DNA from: CAWUFC02 sp963921335
GTDB lineage: Bacteria > Pseudomonadota > Gammaproteobacteria > Pseudomonadales > Halieaceae
DNA: 64,000 bases
Assembly: GCA_963921335.3 (NCBI GenBank)
Contig: CAWUFC020000002.1
Coordinates: 1,550,001-1,614,000, forward strand
Direction: 5' to 3'
This document shows positions 17,744-25,947 of this stretch, one piece after another; position 1 is the first letter of the stretch, and each line of letters opens with the position of its first letter. Below the pieces are notes generated by a model that was given only the letters and a program-made list of their open reading frames with translations, did no database searches and was not told where the DNA came from. Position numbers and translations under genes: made by a program.

Positions 17744-18702
17744 GTCGACTGAACACGCAATTACTCCTGCTACTGGCCGTGCAACTGGCCCTGGTCGCTG
17801 CTATTTTCTGGCCTCGTGATGAACCGGGCTATGCCGCTTCACAGCAGGTCTTACTGGCGCTGAGCGATACAGAAGCGGTAGAGCGGATTTTGGTCAGTGA
17901 TGGCGAAGCGTCCCTGTTACTACAGCGCAGTGATGACGAATGGTCCATGCCCGCATATCACCAGTTACCCGCTGATCGTGCAAAAGTGGAACGCGCGCTT
18001 CAACAGCTGCCCGCGCTTGAACGGGGCTTTCCGGTGGCCACCAGCACCAATGCCAGCGAGCGCTTTGAGGTCTCGCCGGATAACTACCAGCGACAGCTGC
18101 AATACATCGTCAATGAAACCAGCGTGGGAGAGATCTACCTGGGTACATCACCTGGGTTTCGCAAGGTGCATGCCCGCGTTAACGATGAAAGTGAAGTGTT
18201 CAGCGTGAGCTTCAACAGCTTTGACGTACCCACCCAGGCCGCTGAGTGGCTGGAAAAAAGCCTGCTGCAAATTGATGGCTTTACCGCCTTGCGCGGGCAG
18301 GACTTTCACATTAAGCGAGCTGACGATGAGTGGGTCGATGACGGGGGCCAGGCAGCCGACCCTGATGCATTGAGCCAGCTGTTAAACGGTTTGAGAAGTC
18401 TGCGTGTTACCGCCGCAGTCGATATCGCCACCGCTGCGATTCTGGCTGACACACCGGCACCGCCGACCTTATCCGTGGAAACCAGCTCAGGATGGTACGA
18501 CTACACACTCTACAGTATCGATGAGTCGTACTACCTGAAGCGCAGCGACGTGGATGTATATTTCACAATCAGCCAGCTGGATTTCGATCGCCTCCAGGCA
18601 GCCAACGCAACCGCCTTATTCCCGGCTTCAGACCAGCAAGACGGCGAAAACCAGGCTGCCGGCGGCAACAGTGATGAGGCTGCCGCGCCGCAGCTGAACT
18701 GA
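17740..18702 (+). CDS. DUF4340 family envelope protein
   Basis: A 320-aa protein with an N-terminal signal-anchor (LLLLLAVQLALVAAIFW) followed by repeated beta-rich DUF4340-type modules (for example GEIYLGTSPGFRKVHARVNDE and STYYLKRS-like segments). The ATGA start overlaps the stop of the GldFG-like gene, so it is the third component of the exporter and probably acts on the periplasmic side. A longer in-frame start at 17677 would lie deep inside the upstream gene and lacks a signal. The last 75 bases overlap the 3' end of the convergent gene at 18628-19164; the C-terminal tail here is low-complexity (Gln/Asp/Ala-rich). Confidence 0.8.
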   Translation: MSRLNTQLLLLLAVQLALVAAIFWPRDEPGYAASQQVLLALSDTEAVERILVSDGEASLLLQRSDDEWSMPAYHQLPADRAKVERALQQLPALERGFPVATSTNASERFEVSPDNYQRQLQYIVNETSVGEIYLGTSPGFRKVHARVNDESEVFSVSFNSFDVPTQAAEWLEKSLLQIDGFTALRGQDFHIKRADDEWVDDGGQAADPDALSQLLNGLRSLRVTAAVDIATAAILADTPAPPTLSVETSSGWYDYTLYSIDESYYLKRSDVDVYFTISQLDFDRLQAANATALFPASDQQDGENQAAGGNSDEAAAPQLN

Positions 18703-19164
18703 GGCCAGCCCCAGCCAGAGCCCACTGAGAAAGATCAGCAGCAAACCCAGTGCAAAAGCCTGCTGCAGTGTCTTGAACGCGCCGGGGCCATGACCCATAT
18801 GCAGTTCGATCATGCGTTTTTGCAAACTGGGCTCGGCGAACTGAACCTCAGCAGCACCCTCAGACAGGTTGATGATGTAGTGTTCCCGCGAAGTGGGCCG
18901 GGTATAGAGGGTATTACCCTTGACCTTGACGTACTCATAGTCAAAGTCGGCAACACCGGCAGTTGCCAGCAGTGTGTCGACCTGCTCCTTGAGATCATCG
19001 GCTGAACTGTCAATCGCGGCGGGGCCAGTATAGACAGCAGTGGTTTCCACTGAGCCTTTCACGCCCACCAGGTAAAGCCCCCCGGAAATGGCCACCAGCA
19101 GCACGCAGGGCGCAAAGAAGGTCGCCAGGTACAGGTGTATGTTGATTAACAGCTTGCGGTTCAT
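18628..19164 (-). CDS. PepSY-associated membrane protein
   Basis: A 178-aa protein with an N-terminal membrane helix (HLYLATFFAPCVLLVAISGGLYLVG) preceded by NRKLLINIH, a periplasmic PepSY-like domain and two C-terminal hydrophobic segments. The HLYLA start and the LHMGHGPGAFKTLQQAF stretch before a helix are typical of small PepSY-TM proteins. Its ATG overlaps the aquaporin stop (ATGA, 19161-19164), so it ends the envelope operon. The 3' end overlaps the DUF4340 gene on the other strand by 75 bases. Function unknown; family relatives are linked to metal/heme handling or protease control. Confidence 0.65.
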   Translation of the reverse strand: MNRKLLINIHLYLATFFAPCVLLVAISGGLYLVGVKGSVETTAVYTGPAAIDSSADDLKEQVDTLLATAGVADFDYEYVKVKGNTLYTRPTSREHYIINLSEGAAEVQFAEPSLQKRMIELHMGHGPGAFKTLQQAFALGLLLIFLSGLWLGLASVQLRRGSLITVAAGSLVFAVLLV

Positions 19165-19829
19165 TCAGTGTCTCCATCAGTCCAGTCTTCGCCTTGTATC
19201 CAGCGACATGCCGGGCAGGCCAGTAACGCACCGCTCACCGGTGCAGCAATATAAATCCAGATGCCATCCAGCTGGCCTGAGACCAGGCCAGGCCCCAGTG
19301 AGCGAGCAGGGTTCATGGAGGCGCCGGTGGCGGGCCCTCCGACCAGTGCCTCCAGTGCGATCAATCCACCGATGGCGGCGCCGGCCATAATACCTTTCTC
19401 CATGTGTCCTGTGGACAAACTAAGCACTACCAGCATGAGGATAAAGGTCTGCACAAACTCAATCACAAAGACCCGGTCATGAGTCACCGCCGGCAAGGTG
19501 GAACCCAGGGTTTCGTGGGCAGGGTATAGATAAGCTAAAAGCATTGAGGCTAACAGGGCACCCAGCAGCTGACACACGATATAGGCCGGGGCATGATTCA
19601 GTGGCAGGCGCCGGGCAAATACAAAGGCCAGCGTGACCGCCGGATTCATATGGGCACCGGAGACGTTACCGAATGAATAAATCATAACCATGACAACCAG
19701 GCCAAAGACCGCGCAGACGCCGATGGCGTTCAGGCCACCATAAAGATCATTGACGATAATCGCGCCGCACCCAAAAAAGACCAAAGTAAATGTGGCCGCC
19801 AGTTCAGCCAGGTAAATGCGTCGCGTCAT
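19161..19829 (-). CDS. aquaporin / MIP family channel
   Basis: A 222-aa MIP-family channel with six membrane segments and both pore motifs: N62-P-A in SGAHMNPAVT and N173-P-A-R in GASMNPARS. The serine after the second NPAR (NPARS, not NPARD) fits water-type or ammonia-type aquaporins better than glycerol facilitators. It follows the potassium-channel gene by 9 bases and overlaps the PepSY-like gene, so it sits in an operon of membrane permeability proteins with the porin and K+ channel. An osmotic or small-solute role is inferred from this grouping. Confidence 0.88.
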   Translation of the reverse strand: MTRRIYLAELAATFTLVFFGCGAIIVNDLYGGLNAIGVCAVFGLVVMVMIYSFGNVSGAHMNPAVTLAFVFARRLPLNHAPAYIVCQLLGALLASMLLAYLYPAHETLGSTLPAVTHDRVFVIEFVQTFILMLVVLSLSTGHMEKGIMAGAAIGGLIALEALVGGPATGASMNPARSLGPGLVSGQLDGIWIYIAAPVSGALLACPACRWIQGEDWTDGDTE

Positions 19830-19838
19830 AGCCCTGCC

Positions 19839-20264
19839 TCAGTCCTGACTCCAGTACCGCTGCATTTCTATATAAAGGAAAGAAGCCGTCCAGGTGATCA
19901 GGAGCAGCCCGGTCAGAGCTTCAATGCCGGTGAGATAACGCAAATCACCAATCGGTTCGATGTCACCAAAGCCCACGGTGGTATATACCGTAAAGGAAAA
20001 GTAGACGCAGTCGAGCAGCGTACCTTCAAAATTGCCGACCAATTCACCCCAGTCTTCCCAACGATTCATCAGGTAATAGGCCACGCCGAAAATCCAGACC
20101 TCAACCGCATGTGCTACCAGCGCACCAAAGACGCCGACCACCAGTCGATAACGGTGCCGAATACGCATCTCTGGCAGCCAGTGGGTCAGACGATAGAGGC
20201 ACTCGTAGTGAATCATCACCACCAGTGAAACCACCAGGCAATTAACAACCACGACCAATAACAT
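19839..20264 (-). CDS. two-pore-domain-type potassium channel (Ion_trans_2)
   Basis: A 141-aa protein with three or four membrane segments and the K+ selectivity filter TTVGFGD following a pore helix (YFSFTVYTTVGFGDIEP). A hydrophobic last helix ends in a short charged tail. There is no cytoplasmic RCK or cyclic-nucleotide domain, so gating is not obvious from the sequence. It is the second gene of the group porin, channel, aquaporin, PepSY-like, with 16 bases from the porin stop. Confidence 0.82.
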   Translation of the reverse strand: MLLVVVVNCLVVSLVVMIHYECLYRLTHWLPEMRIRHRYRLVVGVFGALVAHAVEVWIFGVAYYLMNRWEDWGELVGNFEGTLLDCVYFSFTVYTTVGFGDIEPIGDLRYLTGIEALTGLLLITWTASFLYIEMQRYWSQD

Positions 20265-20280
20265 GAGGCCAGTCTAGCAC

Positions 20281-21861
20281 TCAGAACAGGTATTGCACCC
20301 GTCCGATCAGGGCACCGCCATCATCGTTACCGTTGACCTCACGCCGGGTCTTGGCATAGATGCCGTTGACGCTGGTACGAAACTTCCGAAAGTACCAGTT
20401 AACACCCACAGTAACCTGGCTCAGATGATTTCTGGGATTCAATTCATCTTCACCGGAAATATGGCTGGCACGGGTGAACAGCTCGACACTGTTCTTGTTA
20501 ACGCGCGTAACTGGCGCCCACAAACCCAGCCGCGGGCGATAATCGCGATGTTCGCCAGTGACAAACCAGCCGACCTGGGCGTAGCCGCCATAGCCATCCG
20601 CATCCACGCTGCCTTGCCGATAGGTGCTGCCGAACACTTCGAACTGGCCGTGCAGGGCGCCAAAACTGGCGCCCCCTTCCATAGCCAGGGTCGTCATGCG
20701 CTCTGCGTCAGGCGAAGCCAACAGGATTCGCTCGGCACCCGCCGATTCAGGCCGCGGGGCGATCTGGTCGAACTTGCCATCCCGGTAGGTTCCGCCAATG
20801 CCAATATGCAGGCCGCGCTGCCCATCGATGGCATTACCCAGCGTCAAGCGCCCGGTTACCGCCAGGTCGCTGTTGTTCTTGTTGTCGATGCCGATATCGT
20901 GGGTAAAGATACCCACAGAGGCGGTTGCGCGAGTGGCAGAAAATCCGGCGATCTTGCGAGTGTCACCGAAATTGGCCCAGCGGTTAAATCGGGCACCAGT
21001 AGAACGAAAACTGCTGAATTCAGATGTGGGCGAGGAGCGTTCCATGGCCGTGCCAAATTTATTGCCGGTGAGATAATCCAACCCCATCGGCTCCTTTTGC
21101 TGTCCAACAGTCAGGTTGGCCTCTCGATTTTGGAAATTCCAGCGCCAGTGAAGGTCACGGAAGAATTTGTCGGCCAGGTCGTACTGTACCTTCCACTCCG
21201 CCTGCTGGTTGCCCGAGGCTCGCACAATAACCTCACCCCGCCGAATATCAAGTTCGGAGTCAGAGTCACTATCGAGATCATGGTGGCGGTAATAGTCGAC
21301 CTGAACCGCCCCACCGACCCATATATTAAAACGATTGAACAACACCAGGTCGCCACGTTCCCTGGCCACCTGTGCTAACACGGTGTCGTCATCGTGTAAC
21401 TCCGTCGTGATTTCGCTGTCTTCAAGATAGGTCAAGGCAACTTCAACCTGCTCTGGCTCAGCTTCGGGTTCCGGCTCTGGCTCTGGCGGTGGCACCACCG
21501 GCAGCGGTTCCGCAGGAACCTGCTTGGGTTCGGGCATCGCGATGCGCTGGGCGCCGATTTCAACGGGACGCAACAGCAGCTCACCTGTGCCCTTCTGGAA
21601 CTCCGCATCCTCTTCGGGTTCAGCTTCAGTGAGGCCGATACGTCTTTCTTCGACGATAGCCTTGCTCTCAGGCGTGGGCGCGAGATCCTTTGCGACGCCT
21701 ACCATGCGCTCTGTCAGCTCATCCACGTACTGATCCAGGGTGTGCAGATGCTCATGTTCTGCCGCGGACTGCAGGATCAGCGGCGGGCCAGGGTGCGCTG
21801 CCAGAGGCAGCGTCCAGGCAAACAGAAACAGGATTGCAATACAGCGAGACAGCATAGACAT
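20281..21861 (-). CDS. OprP/OprO-like outer-membrane porin with Pro/Glu-rich leader domain
   Basis: A 526-aa secreted protein with a signal peptide (residues 1-22, cleaved after LPLAAHP). A helical/charged N-terminal region (25-115) and a Pro-Glu repeat linker (about 120-140, PPPEPEPEPEAEPE) precede a barrel of the phosphate-selective porin O/P family (from about 180). Barrel strands are regular (WKVQYDLADKFFRDLHWRWNF) and the protein ends in Phe, as outer-membrane barrels do. The extra N-terminal domain plus a stiff linker is unusual for the family and may bind peptidoglycan or a partner. First gene of the envelope operon, divergent from the DUF2235 gene by 44 bases. Confidence 0.8.
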   Translation of the reverse strand: MSMLSRCIAILFLFAWTLPLAAHPGPPLILQSAAEHEHLHTLDQYVDELTERMVGVAKDLAPTPESKAIVEERRIGLTEAEPEEDAEFQKGTGELLLRPVEIGAQRIAMPEPKQVPAEPLPVVPPPEPEPEPEAEPEQVEVALTYLEDSEITTELHDDDTVLAQVARERGDLVLFNRFNIWVGGAVQVDYYRHHDLDSDSDSELDIRRGEVIVRASGNQQAEWKVQYDLADKFFRDLHWRWNFQNREANLTVGQQKEPMGLDYLTGNKFGTAMERSSPTSEFSSFRSTGARFNRWANFGDTRKIAGFSATRATASVGIFTHDIGIDNKNNSDLAVTGRLTLGNAIDGQRGLHIGIGGTYRDGKFDQIAPRPESAGAERILLASPDAERMTTLAMEGGASFGALHGQFEVFGSTYRQGSVDADGYGGYAQVGWFVTGEHRDYRPRLGLWAPVTRVNKNSVELFTRASHISGEDELNPRNHLSQVTVGVNWYFRKFRTSVNGIYAKTRREVNGNDDGGALIGRVQYLF

Positions 21862-21905
21862 AGTGTAATCAATCGCGCTGCGAGAGTTGAGCTATAGTCC
21901 TATTT

Positions 21906-22982
21906 ATGAAAAACATCATTCTCTGCTTTGACGGCACCTGCAATGATCCTTCCGACGCCGGCGATTTTTTCTCTAATTCCAGCATCAGCAATGTGCTGAA
22001 GATGCATGCCCTGTTTGGAGGGTCTCTCAATCCAGCTAACAGGGCCAACCCCAAACTGAAGAACCAGCGGAGCTTTTACTACAGCGGGGTGGGTACCCAC
22101 GGCGGCTGGCTGCGACAGGCCTATAACGCCATGTTCGCGCCGCAAGGCTCTGACATGGAGGACATTATTGCCGAGGCCAGCAAGGACCTGAACAGGGTTT
22201 ACCCGGAAGGCGATAACATTTTCATTTTTGGTTTCAGCCGGGGCGCCGCCATTGCCCGCATTTTTGCTGCCAGGCATGTCGGCAAACGCCCAGTGCAGCT
22301 ACTCGGTGTCTTCGATACGGTGGCTGCCATCAAAGGGTCGCTGGATCTCAAGCGAAGCACATTGCCCGCCAGTGGCATCCTATTTGAAAACGGTACTCTT
22401 GCCCGTCACGTCAAACGGGCCGTTCATCTGGTAGCCATTGACGAGAAGAGACTGGCCTTTCAACCCACCCTGTTCAATCTGGACCGGCGCCGGGTGACCG
22501 AAGTCTGGTTTGCCGGCGTGCATTCGGATATTGGTGGAGGCTATTGGTTTGACGGCTTGTCGGACATAGCCCTGGATTTCATGTGCAGCGCGGCAAAAGA
22601 AGCTGGCCTGAAGGTACTGAGCCCCAGCGAAATCCGCTACAGCACCCTGAAAGATCCAGATCGGGACCACAACGGGCCAGAAGACGCGATCTGCAAGGAC
22701 GACATTGCGATACTGCCGCTGGCGACCGGCACCCTGCATGAGCAACAGCGCTCGGGAATGGGCGCCAGAACCCTGGGTACAAGGCTGATTCGAGTTAACG
22801 AGAAAGACGAGCCCGGAAAAGAACTGCCAATCATCCACCACAGCGTGGTGGAACGATTCAATAAAGTACCGGACTACCGTCCCTACGCACTGCGCAACGG
22901 GAAGTTTGTGGTACTGATGCCAGATGGCAGCCTCAGCACACCACAAACGGGTATTGAAGGGCTGCGCCGCATCAAACTCTGA
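21906..22982 (+). CDS. DUF2235 alpha/beta hydrolase-like protein
   Basis: A 358-aa soluble protein of the DUF2235 family, the group that includes type VI secretion Tle1 phospholipase effectors. It begins with IILCFDGTCND, the family start, and has the nucleophile elbow GFSRGAA (S111). A GVFDTVAA aspartate motif and a candidate catalytic histidine in FAGVHSDIGGGY follow. There is no PAAR, VgrG or immunity-type gene beside it and no secretion signal, so a housekeeping hydrolase role is more likely than an effector. Substrate unknown. Confidence 0.8.
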   Translation: MKNIILCFDGTCNDPSDAGDFFSNSSISNVLKMHALFGGSLNPANRANPKLKNQRSFYYSGVGTHGGWLRQAYNAMFAPQGSDMEDIIAEASKDLNRVYPEGDNIFIFGFSRGAAIARIFAARHVGKRPVQLLGVFDTVAAIKGSLDLKRSTLPASGILFENGTLARHVKRAVHLVAIDEKRLAFQPTLFNLDRRRVTEVWFAGVHSDIGGGYWFDGLSDIALDFMCSAAKEAGLKVLSPSEIRYSTLKDPDRDHNGPEDAICKDDIAILPLATGTLHEQQRSGMGARTLGTRLIRVNEKDEPGKELPIIHHSVVERFNKVPDYRPYALRNGKFVVLMPDGSLSTPQTGIEGLRRIKL

Positions 22983-22998
22983 TCTGCCTTAAACGCGG

Positions 22999-23802
22999 TT
23001 AGTCCTTGAAGTCCGGCGCCCTGCCCTCTTTGCGAGCACGTATGGCTTCCTCAAAATTCTGGGTCGTCATGCGCACAAAAAGCTGGGCGTGACCTTCGTG
23101 GTTGATATGCGAAGCGAGACTACCTGCATCCAGTCCTGCCCAGAGCATCTGTTTACTTAATTCCACGCCCAACTGACTGTGCCCGCAAATACGCTCGGCA
23201 ATCGCGTAGCACTCATCCAATAGCTGCTCATGTGCGACCTGCCGCGACACAATGCCCAGGCGCTCTGCCTCTTCCGCTTCCACGTCACGACCGGTCAGCA
23301 TGATGTCAAAGGCCCGGGTGCTGCCAATGGCCTTCGGTAACAGGTAACTCAGGCCCAACTCACCGGAGGTCAGGCCATTATTAATGCCAGCGGGGCGAAA
23401 GTAGGCACGATCAGAGGCGACCCGAATATCCGCTGCCATCGCCAGGCAAAACCCACCGCCTATGGCGGCACCATTCACGGCGGCAATCACAGGTTGGTGC
23501 AGGTTGTGAATCGTTTTCACCACATCGTCGAGAATGCGCATGGCGCGCCGGGCAATACCCGGCATGGTCAGCCCATCAAAGATGTCCAGCCAACCAGGAT
23601 CTTCCAGATCCGCGCCGGAGCAGAAACCTTCGCCGGCGCCGGTGATGACAACTACACGGGTATCGTTGTCAAAGCTCACTTTTTCCAGCTCTTCCTTGAA
23701 CGGCACCATCACATCAAAGGCCATGGCGTTCATGCGCTCGGGACGATTCAGGGTGATCTGGGTCACGCCGGGGCGTGGTTTTTCTACTTTTACGAAGGAC
23801 AT
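22999..23802 (-). CDS. enoyl-CoA hydratase/isomerase family protein
   Basis: A 267-aa crotonase-fold protein. The oxyanion-hole segments are visible (GAGEGFCSGADL and NGAAIGGGFCLAMAADIRVAS), and a glutamate lies in the TSGELGLSYLLP region. This looks nearer to EchA12-like isomerase/hydratases than to short-chain FadB-type hydratases. It follows the mmsB gene by 139 bases on the same strand, a gap that contains a long inverted repeat, so it may be a separate transcription unit or the last gene of the valine operon. Substrate not assignable. Confidence 0.85.
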   Translation of the reverse strand: MSFVKVEKPRPGVTQITLNRPERMNAMAFDVMVPFKEELEKVSFDNDTRVVVITGAGEGFCSGADLEDPGWLDIFDGLTMPGIARRAMRILDDVVKTIHNLHQPVIAAVNGAAIGGGFCLAMAADIRVASDRAYFRPAGINNGLTSGELGLSYLLPKAIGSTRAFDIMLTGRDVEAEEAERLGIVSRQVAHEQLLDECYAIAERICGHSQLGVELSKQMLWAGLDAGSLASHINHEGHAQLFVRMTTQNFEEAIRARKEGRAPDFKD

Positions 23803-23882
23803 GTGTACTCTCCTATAGGATTGCCTGAAAGCTTAGGAGAGCAAGAGCTTGGGGAACATGGCCTCAGCGGCCAAAAAGGGCA

Positions 23883-23934
23883 GACAGTTTCCTGATTGAA
23901 GGAATGGGGTTCTGACTGAAATCAGGAAACTGTC
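23883..23934. repeat. perfect 15-bp inverted repeat in the gap between two CoA-pathway genes
   Basis: GACAGTTTCCTGATT at 23883-23897 is the exact reverse complement of 23920-23934, separated by a 22-base spacer. It lies between the 3' end of mmsB and the enoyl-CoA hydratase start, on their 5'-to-3' path. It lacks a T run, so a simple terminator is unlikely; it could be a recombination, regulatory or RNA-processing element, or a remnant of a mobile repeat. Confidence 0.75.
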
Positions 23935-23941
23935 ATCTGAT

Positions 23942-24823
23942 CTATTTAAGAGTCTGCTGGATAGAGGAGAAATCCACCTGTCCGTTGCCCGCAGACTGAT
24001 GGGCCTCGTAGAGGCTGCGCGCCAGCTGGCCCATGCGGTTATCGACACCGGCCTGCTCGGCAATTTCCATCGCCAGCCCCAGGTCTTTCACCATCAGGTC
24101 GACCATAAATCCGGGCTTGTAGTCATTGCTGGCGGGCGCAGTCTCCATCACGCCGGGATAGGGGTTATACACCTCCAGCGACCAGTTGCGGCCGGAGCTG
24201 GCCAGCATGATCTCTGACAGTACCGCAGGGTCGAGCCCGTTGCGTGCGCCCATTTCCAGCGCTTCGGTGGTGCCGATCATATGAATCGCCAGCAGCATAT
24301 TGTTACAGCCCTTGGCCACCTGCCCCGCACCCGCAGGCCCGGCGTGGAAGATATTCTTGCCCATGTCCGCGAGGATGAGCTTGGCTTTCTCGAAGGTCTC
24401 GGCACTGCCCCCGCACATAAAGGCCAGGGTACCCGCTGCTGCTGCAGCGACGCCGCCCGATACCGGGCTGTCCATAAAACCGATACCGGCCTCGGCAGCG
24501 GCTTCGCCGACCTTGCGTGCAGTTGCGGCATCAATGGTGCTGCAATCAAGCACAGTGACATTGCCATCAAGCTGCGACAATAGGCCGTCGTCACCGGTGT
24601 AGACCGCTTCCACATGTTTACCCGCCGGCAGCATCGAGATGACATAGTCAGCCCCTGCGATCGCGGCGCTGGCAGAGTCGGCCACGGAGGCACCCGCCTC
24701 GGCGAGCTGAGCACAGGCCTCAGGCATCAGGTCAAACACAGTAACCGCGTGGCCCACCTTTACCAGGTTGGTGGCCATGGGCCCGCCCATGTTACCCAGT
24801 CCAATAAAACCAACAGTTGCCAT
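23942..24823 (-). CDS. mmsB: 3-hydroxyisobutyrate dehydrogenase
   Basis: A 293-aa NAD-dependent beta-hydroxyacid dehydrogenase converting 3-hydroxyisobutyrate to methylmalonate semialdehyde in valine breakdown. The Rossmann start VGFIGLGNMGGPMATNLVK, the substrate motif DSPVSGGVAAAAAGTL, the catalytic lysine in GAGQVAKGCNNML and the KDLGLAMEIAEQAG region are all present. It is followed upstream on the strand by the 3-hydroxyisobutyryl-CoA hydrolase gene, 11 bases away, which supplies its substrate. Confidence 0.92.
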   Translation of the reverse strand: MATVGFIGLGNMGGPMATNLVKVGHAVTVFDLMPEACAQLAEAGASVADSASAAIAGADYVISMLPAGKHVEAVYTGDDGLLSQLDGNVTVLDCSTIDAATARKVGEAAAEAGIGFMDSPVSGGVAAAAAGTLAFMCGGSAETFEKAKLILADMGKNIFHAGPAGAGQVAKGCNNMLLAIHMIGTTEALEMGARNGLDPAVLSEIMLASSGRNWSLEVYNPYPGVMETAPASNDYKPGFMVDLMVKDLGLAMEIAEQAGVDNRMGQLARSLYEAHQSAGNGQVDFSSIQQTLK

Positions 24824-24834
24824 ATCAGGTCTCC

Positions 24835-25947
24835 CTAAAGGTTAGCCAGGGGGTTCGTATCCCAGGGTGGAGTGAAGAAGCCATCCAGCACCGCATCGGG
24901 CACCTCGCGGGAACTGGGGTAGGCCCAGCTGGGGTTGCGATCCTTATCGACCAGCAGTGCCCGCACGCCCTCGGCAAACTCCGGGTAGCGGATAATATTG
25001 GTAACCAGCTGAATCTCCTGCTGGAATACTTCTTTGAGGGAACTGTGTCGCGTCTCCCACAATTGGCGATGAATCCAGCGCGCTGCAAGCGGTGAACCAC
25101 TGGCCAGCCCGTCGCGGGCTTTCACCAACCAGGGGTCATCGGTTTCAAGAGAAACGATATTGTCGATAATTTCGTGCACGGTGCTGCCATCGCACAGTGC
25201 ATTAATCGACGCCATATGCGGCTCGACCTGCCCCGCCGGCCAGCTGCCAATGCTTTGTTCCGCAAAAGGACGTAGCACGGCGCGAACTTTACTGTGATTC
25301 TGCTCCGATGATGCATCCCAGCTCTCGGCTCGCAGCTGATCCAGCACCGCGCGTTTGTGCTCACTGGCAATAAAGCGGTCCGCGATGCCGGTGTAAATCG
25401 CATCGGCGGCATTGATGGATGCTCCGGTCAGGGCCAGAAACTCACCGGCGGAGCCGGGCATGTGATTCAGAAACCAACTGCCGCCCACATCGGGAAACAG
25501 GGCAATCGTAACTTCGGGCATGGCGATGCGGGTTTTCTCGGTCACCACGCGATGACTACAGCCGGCCATCACGCCCAGGCCGCCACCCATCACGATACCG
25601 TGCCCCCAGCAGATCAGGGGTTTGTCGTAAGTGTGCAGGGTGTAGTTCATGCGATATTCGCGAGAGAAAAAGGTCTCTGCGTATTCGCACGGCCCGCCCG
25701 GCTGCTCGATAGAGGAATTGCGAAGGGCCTGCACATCGCCACCGGCACACAATGCCTTTTCGCCGGCGCCATCGATAAACACAGCGCCTATCGACTCGTC
25801 CGTCGCCCACCTGTCCAGCTGGTCCTGCAGCAGGTCGACCATGTCGAGTGTCAGCGAATTCAGTGTACTCTCAACGTTCAGGGTGATACGGCCGAGCTTA
25901 CCCTCGGCGCACTGTACCTCTTCAAATAATACTGGCGATCCTGACAT
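24835..25947 (-). CDS. 3-hydroxyisobutyryl-CoA hydrolase
   Basis: A crotonase-fold thioesterase of valine catabolism, 370 aa from ATG 25947, which is the family length. Family marks include ALCAGGDVQAL, GIVMGGGLGVMAGCSHRVV and the MPEVTIALFPDVGGSWFL motif with the catalytic Glu and Asp. The ATG shares a base with the stop of the enoyl-CoA hydratase upstream (TGATG), so coupling is likely. A slightly longer start at 25962 is possible but would overlap that gene further. Product feeds the mmsB enzyme at 23942-24823. Confidence 0.9.
   Translation of the reverse strand: MSGSPVLFEEVQCAEGKLGRITLNVESTLNSLTLDMVDLLQDQLDRWATDESIGAVFIDGAGEKALCAGGDVQALRNSSIEQPGGPCEYAETFFSREYRMNYTLHTYDKPLICWGHGIVMGGGLGVMAGCSHRVVTEKTRIAMPEVTIALFPDVGGSWFLNHMPGSAGEFLALTGASINAADAIYTGIADRFIASEHKRAVLDQLRAESWDASSEQNHSKVRAVLRPFAEQSIGSWPAGQVEPHMASINALCDGSTVHEIIDNIVSLETDDPWLVKARDGLASGSPLAARWIHRQLWETRHSSLKEVFQQEIQLVTNIIRYPEFAEGVRALLVDKDRNPSWAYPSSREVPDAVLDGFFTPPWDTNPLANL

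Noticed and set aside
20293..21378. 361-codon plus-strand frame antisense to the OprP-like porin
   Set aside because: Composition is like other shadows and it has no signal or domain, while the porin is complete.
21906..22982. DUF2235 protein as a type VI phospholipase effector
   Set aside because: The fold is shared with Tle1 effectors but no VgrG, PAAR or immunity gene is near, so an effector role is not supported.
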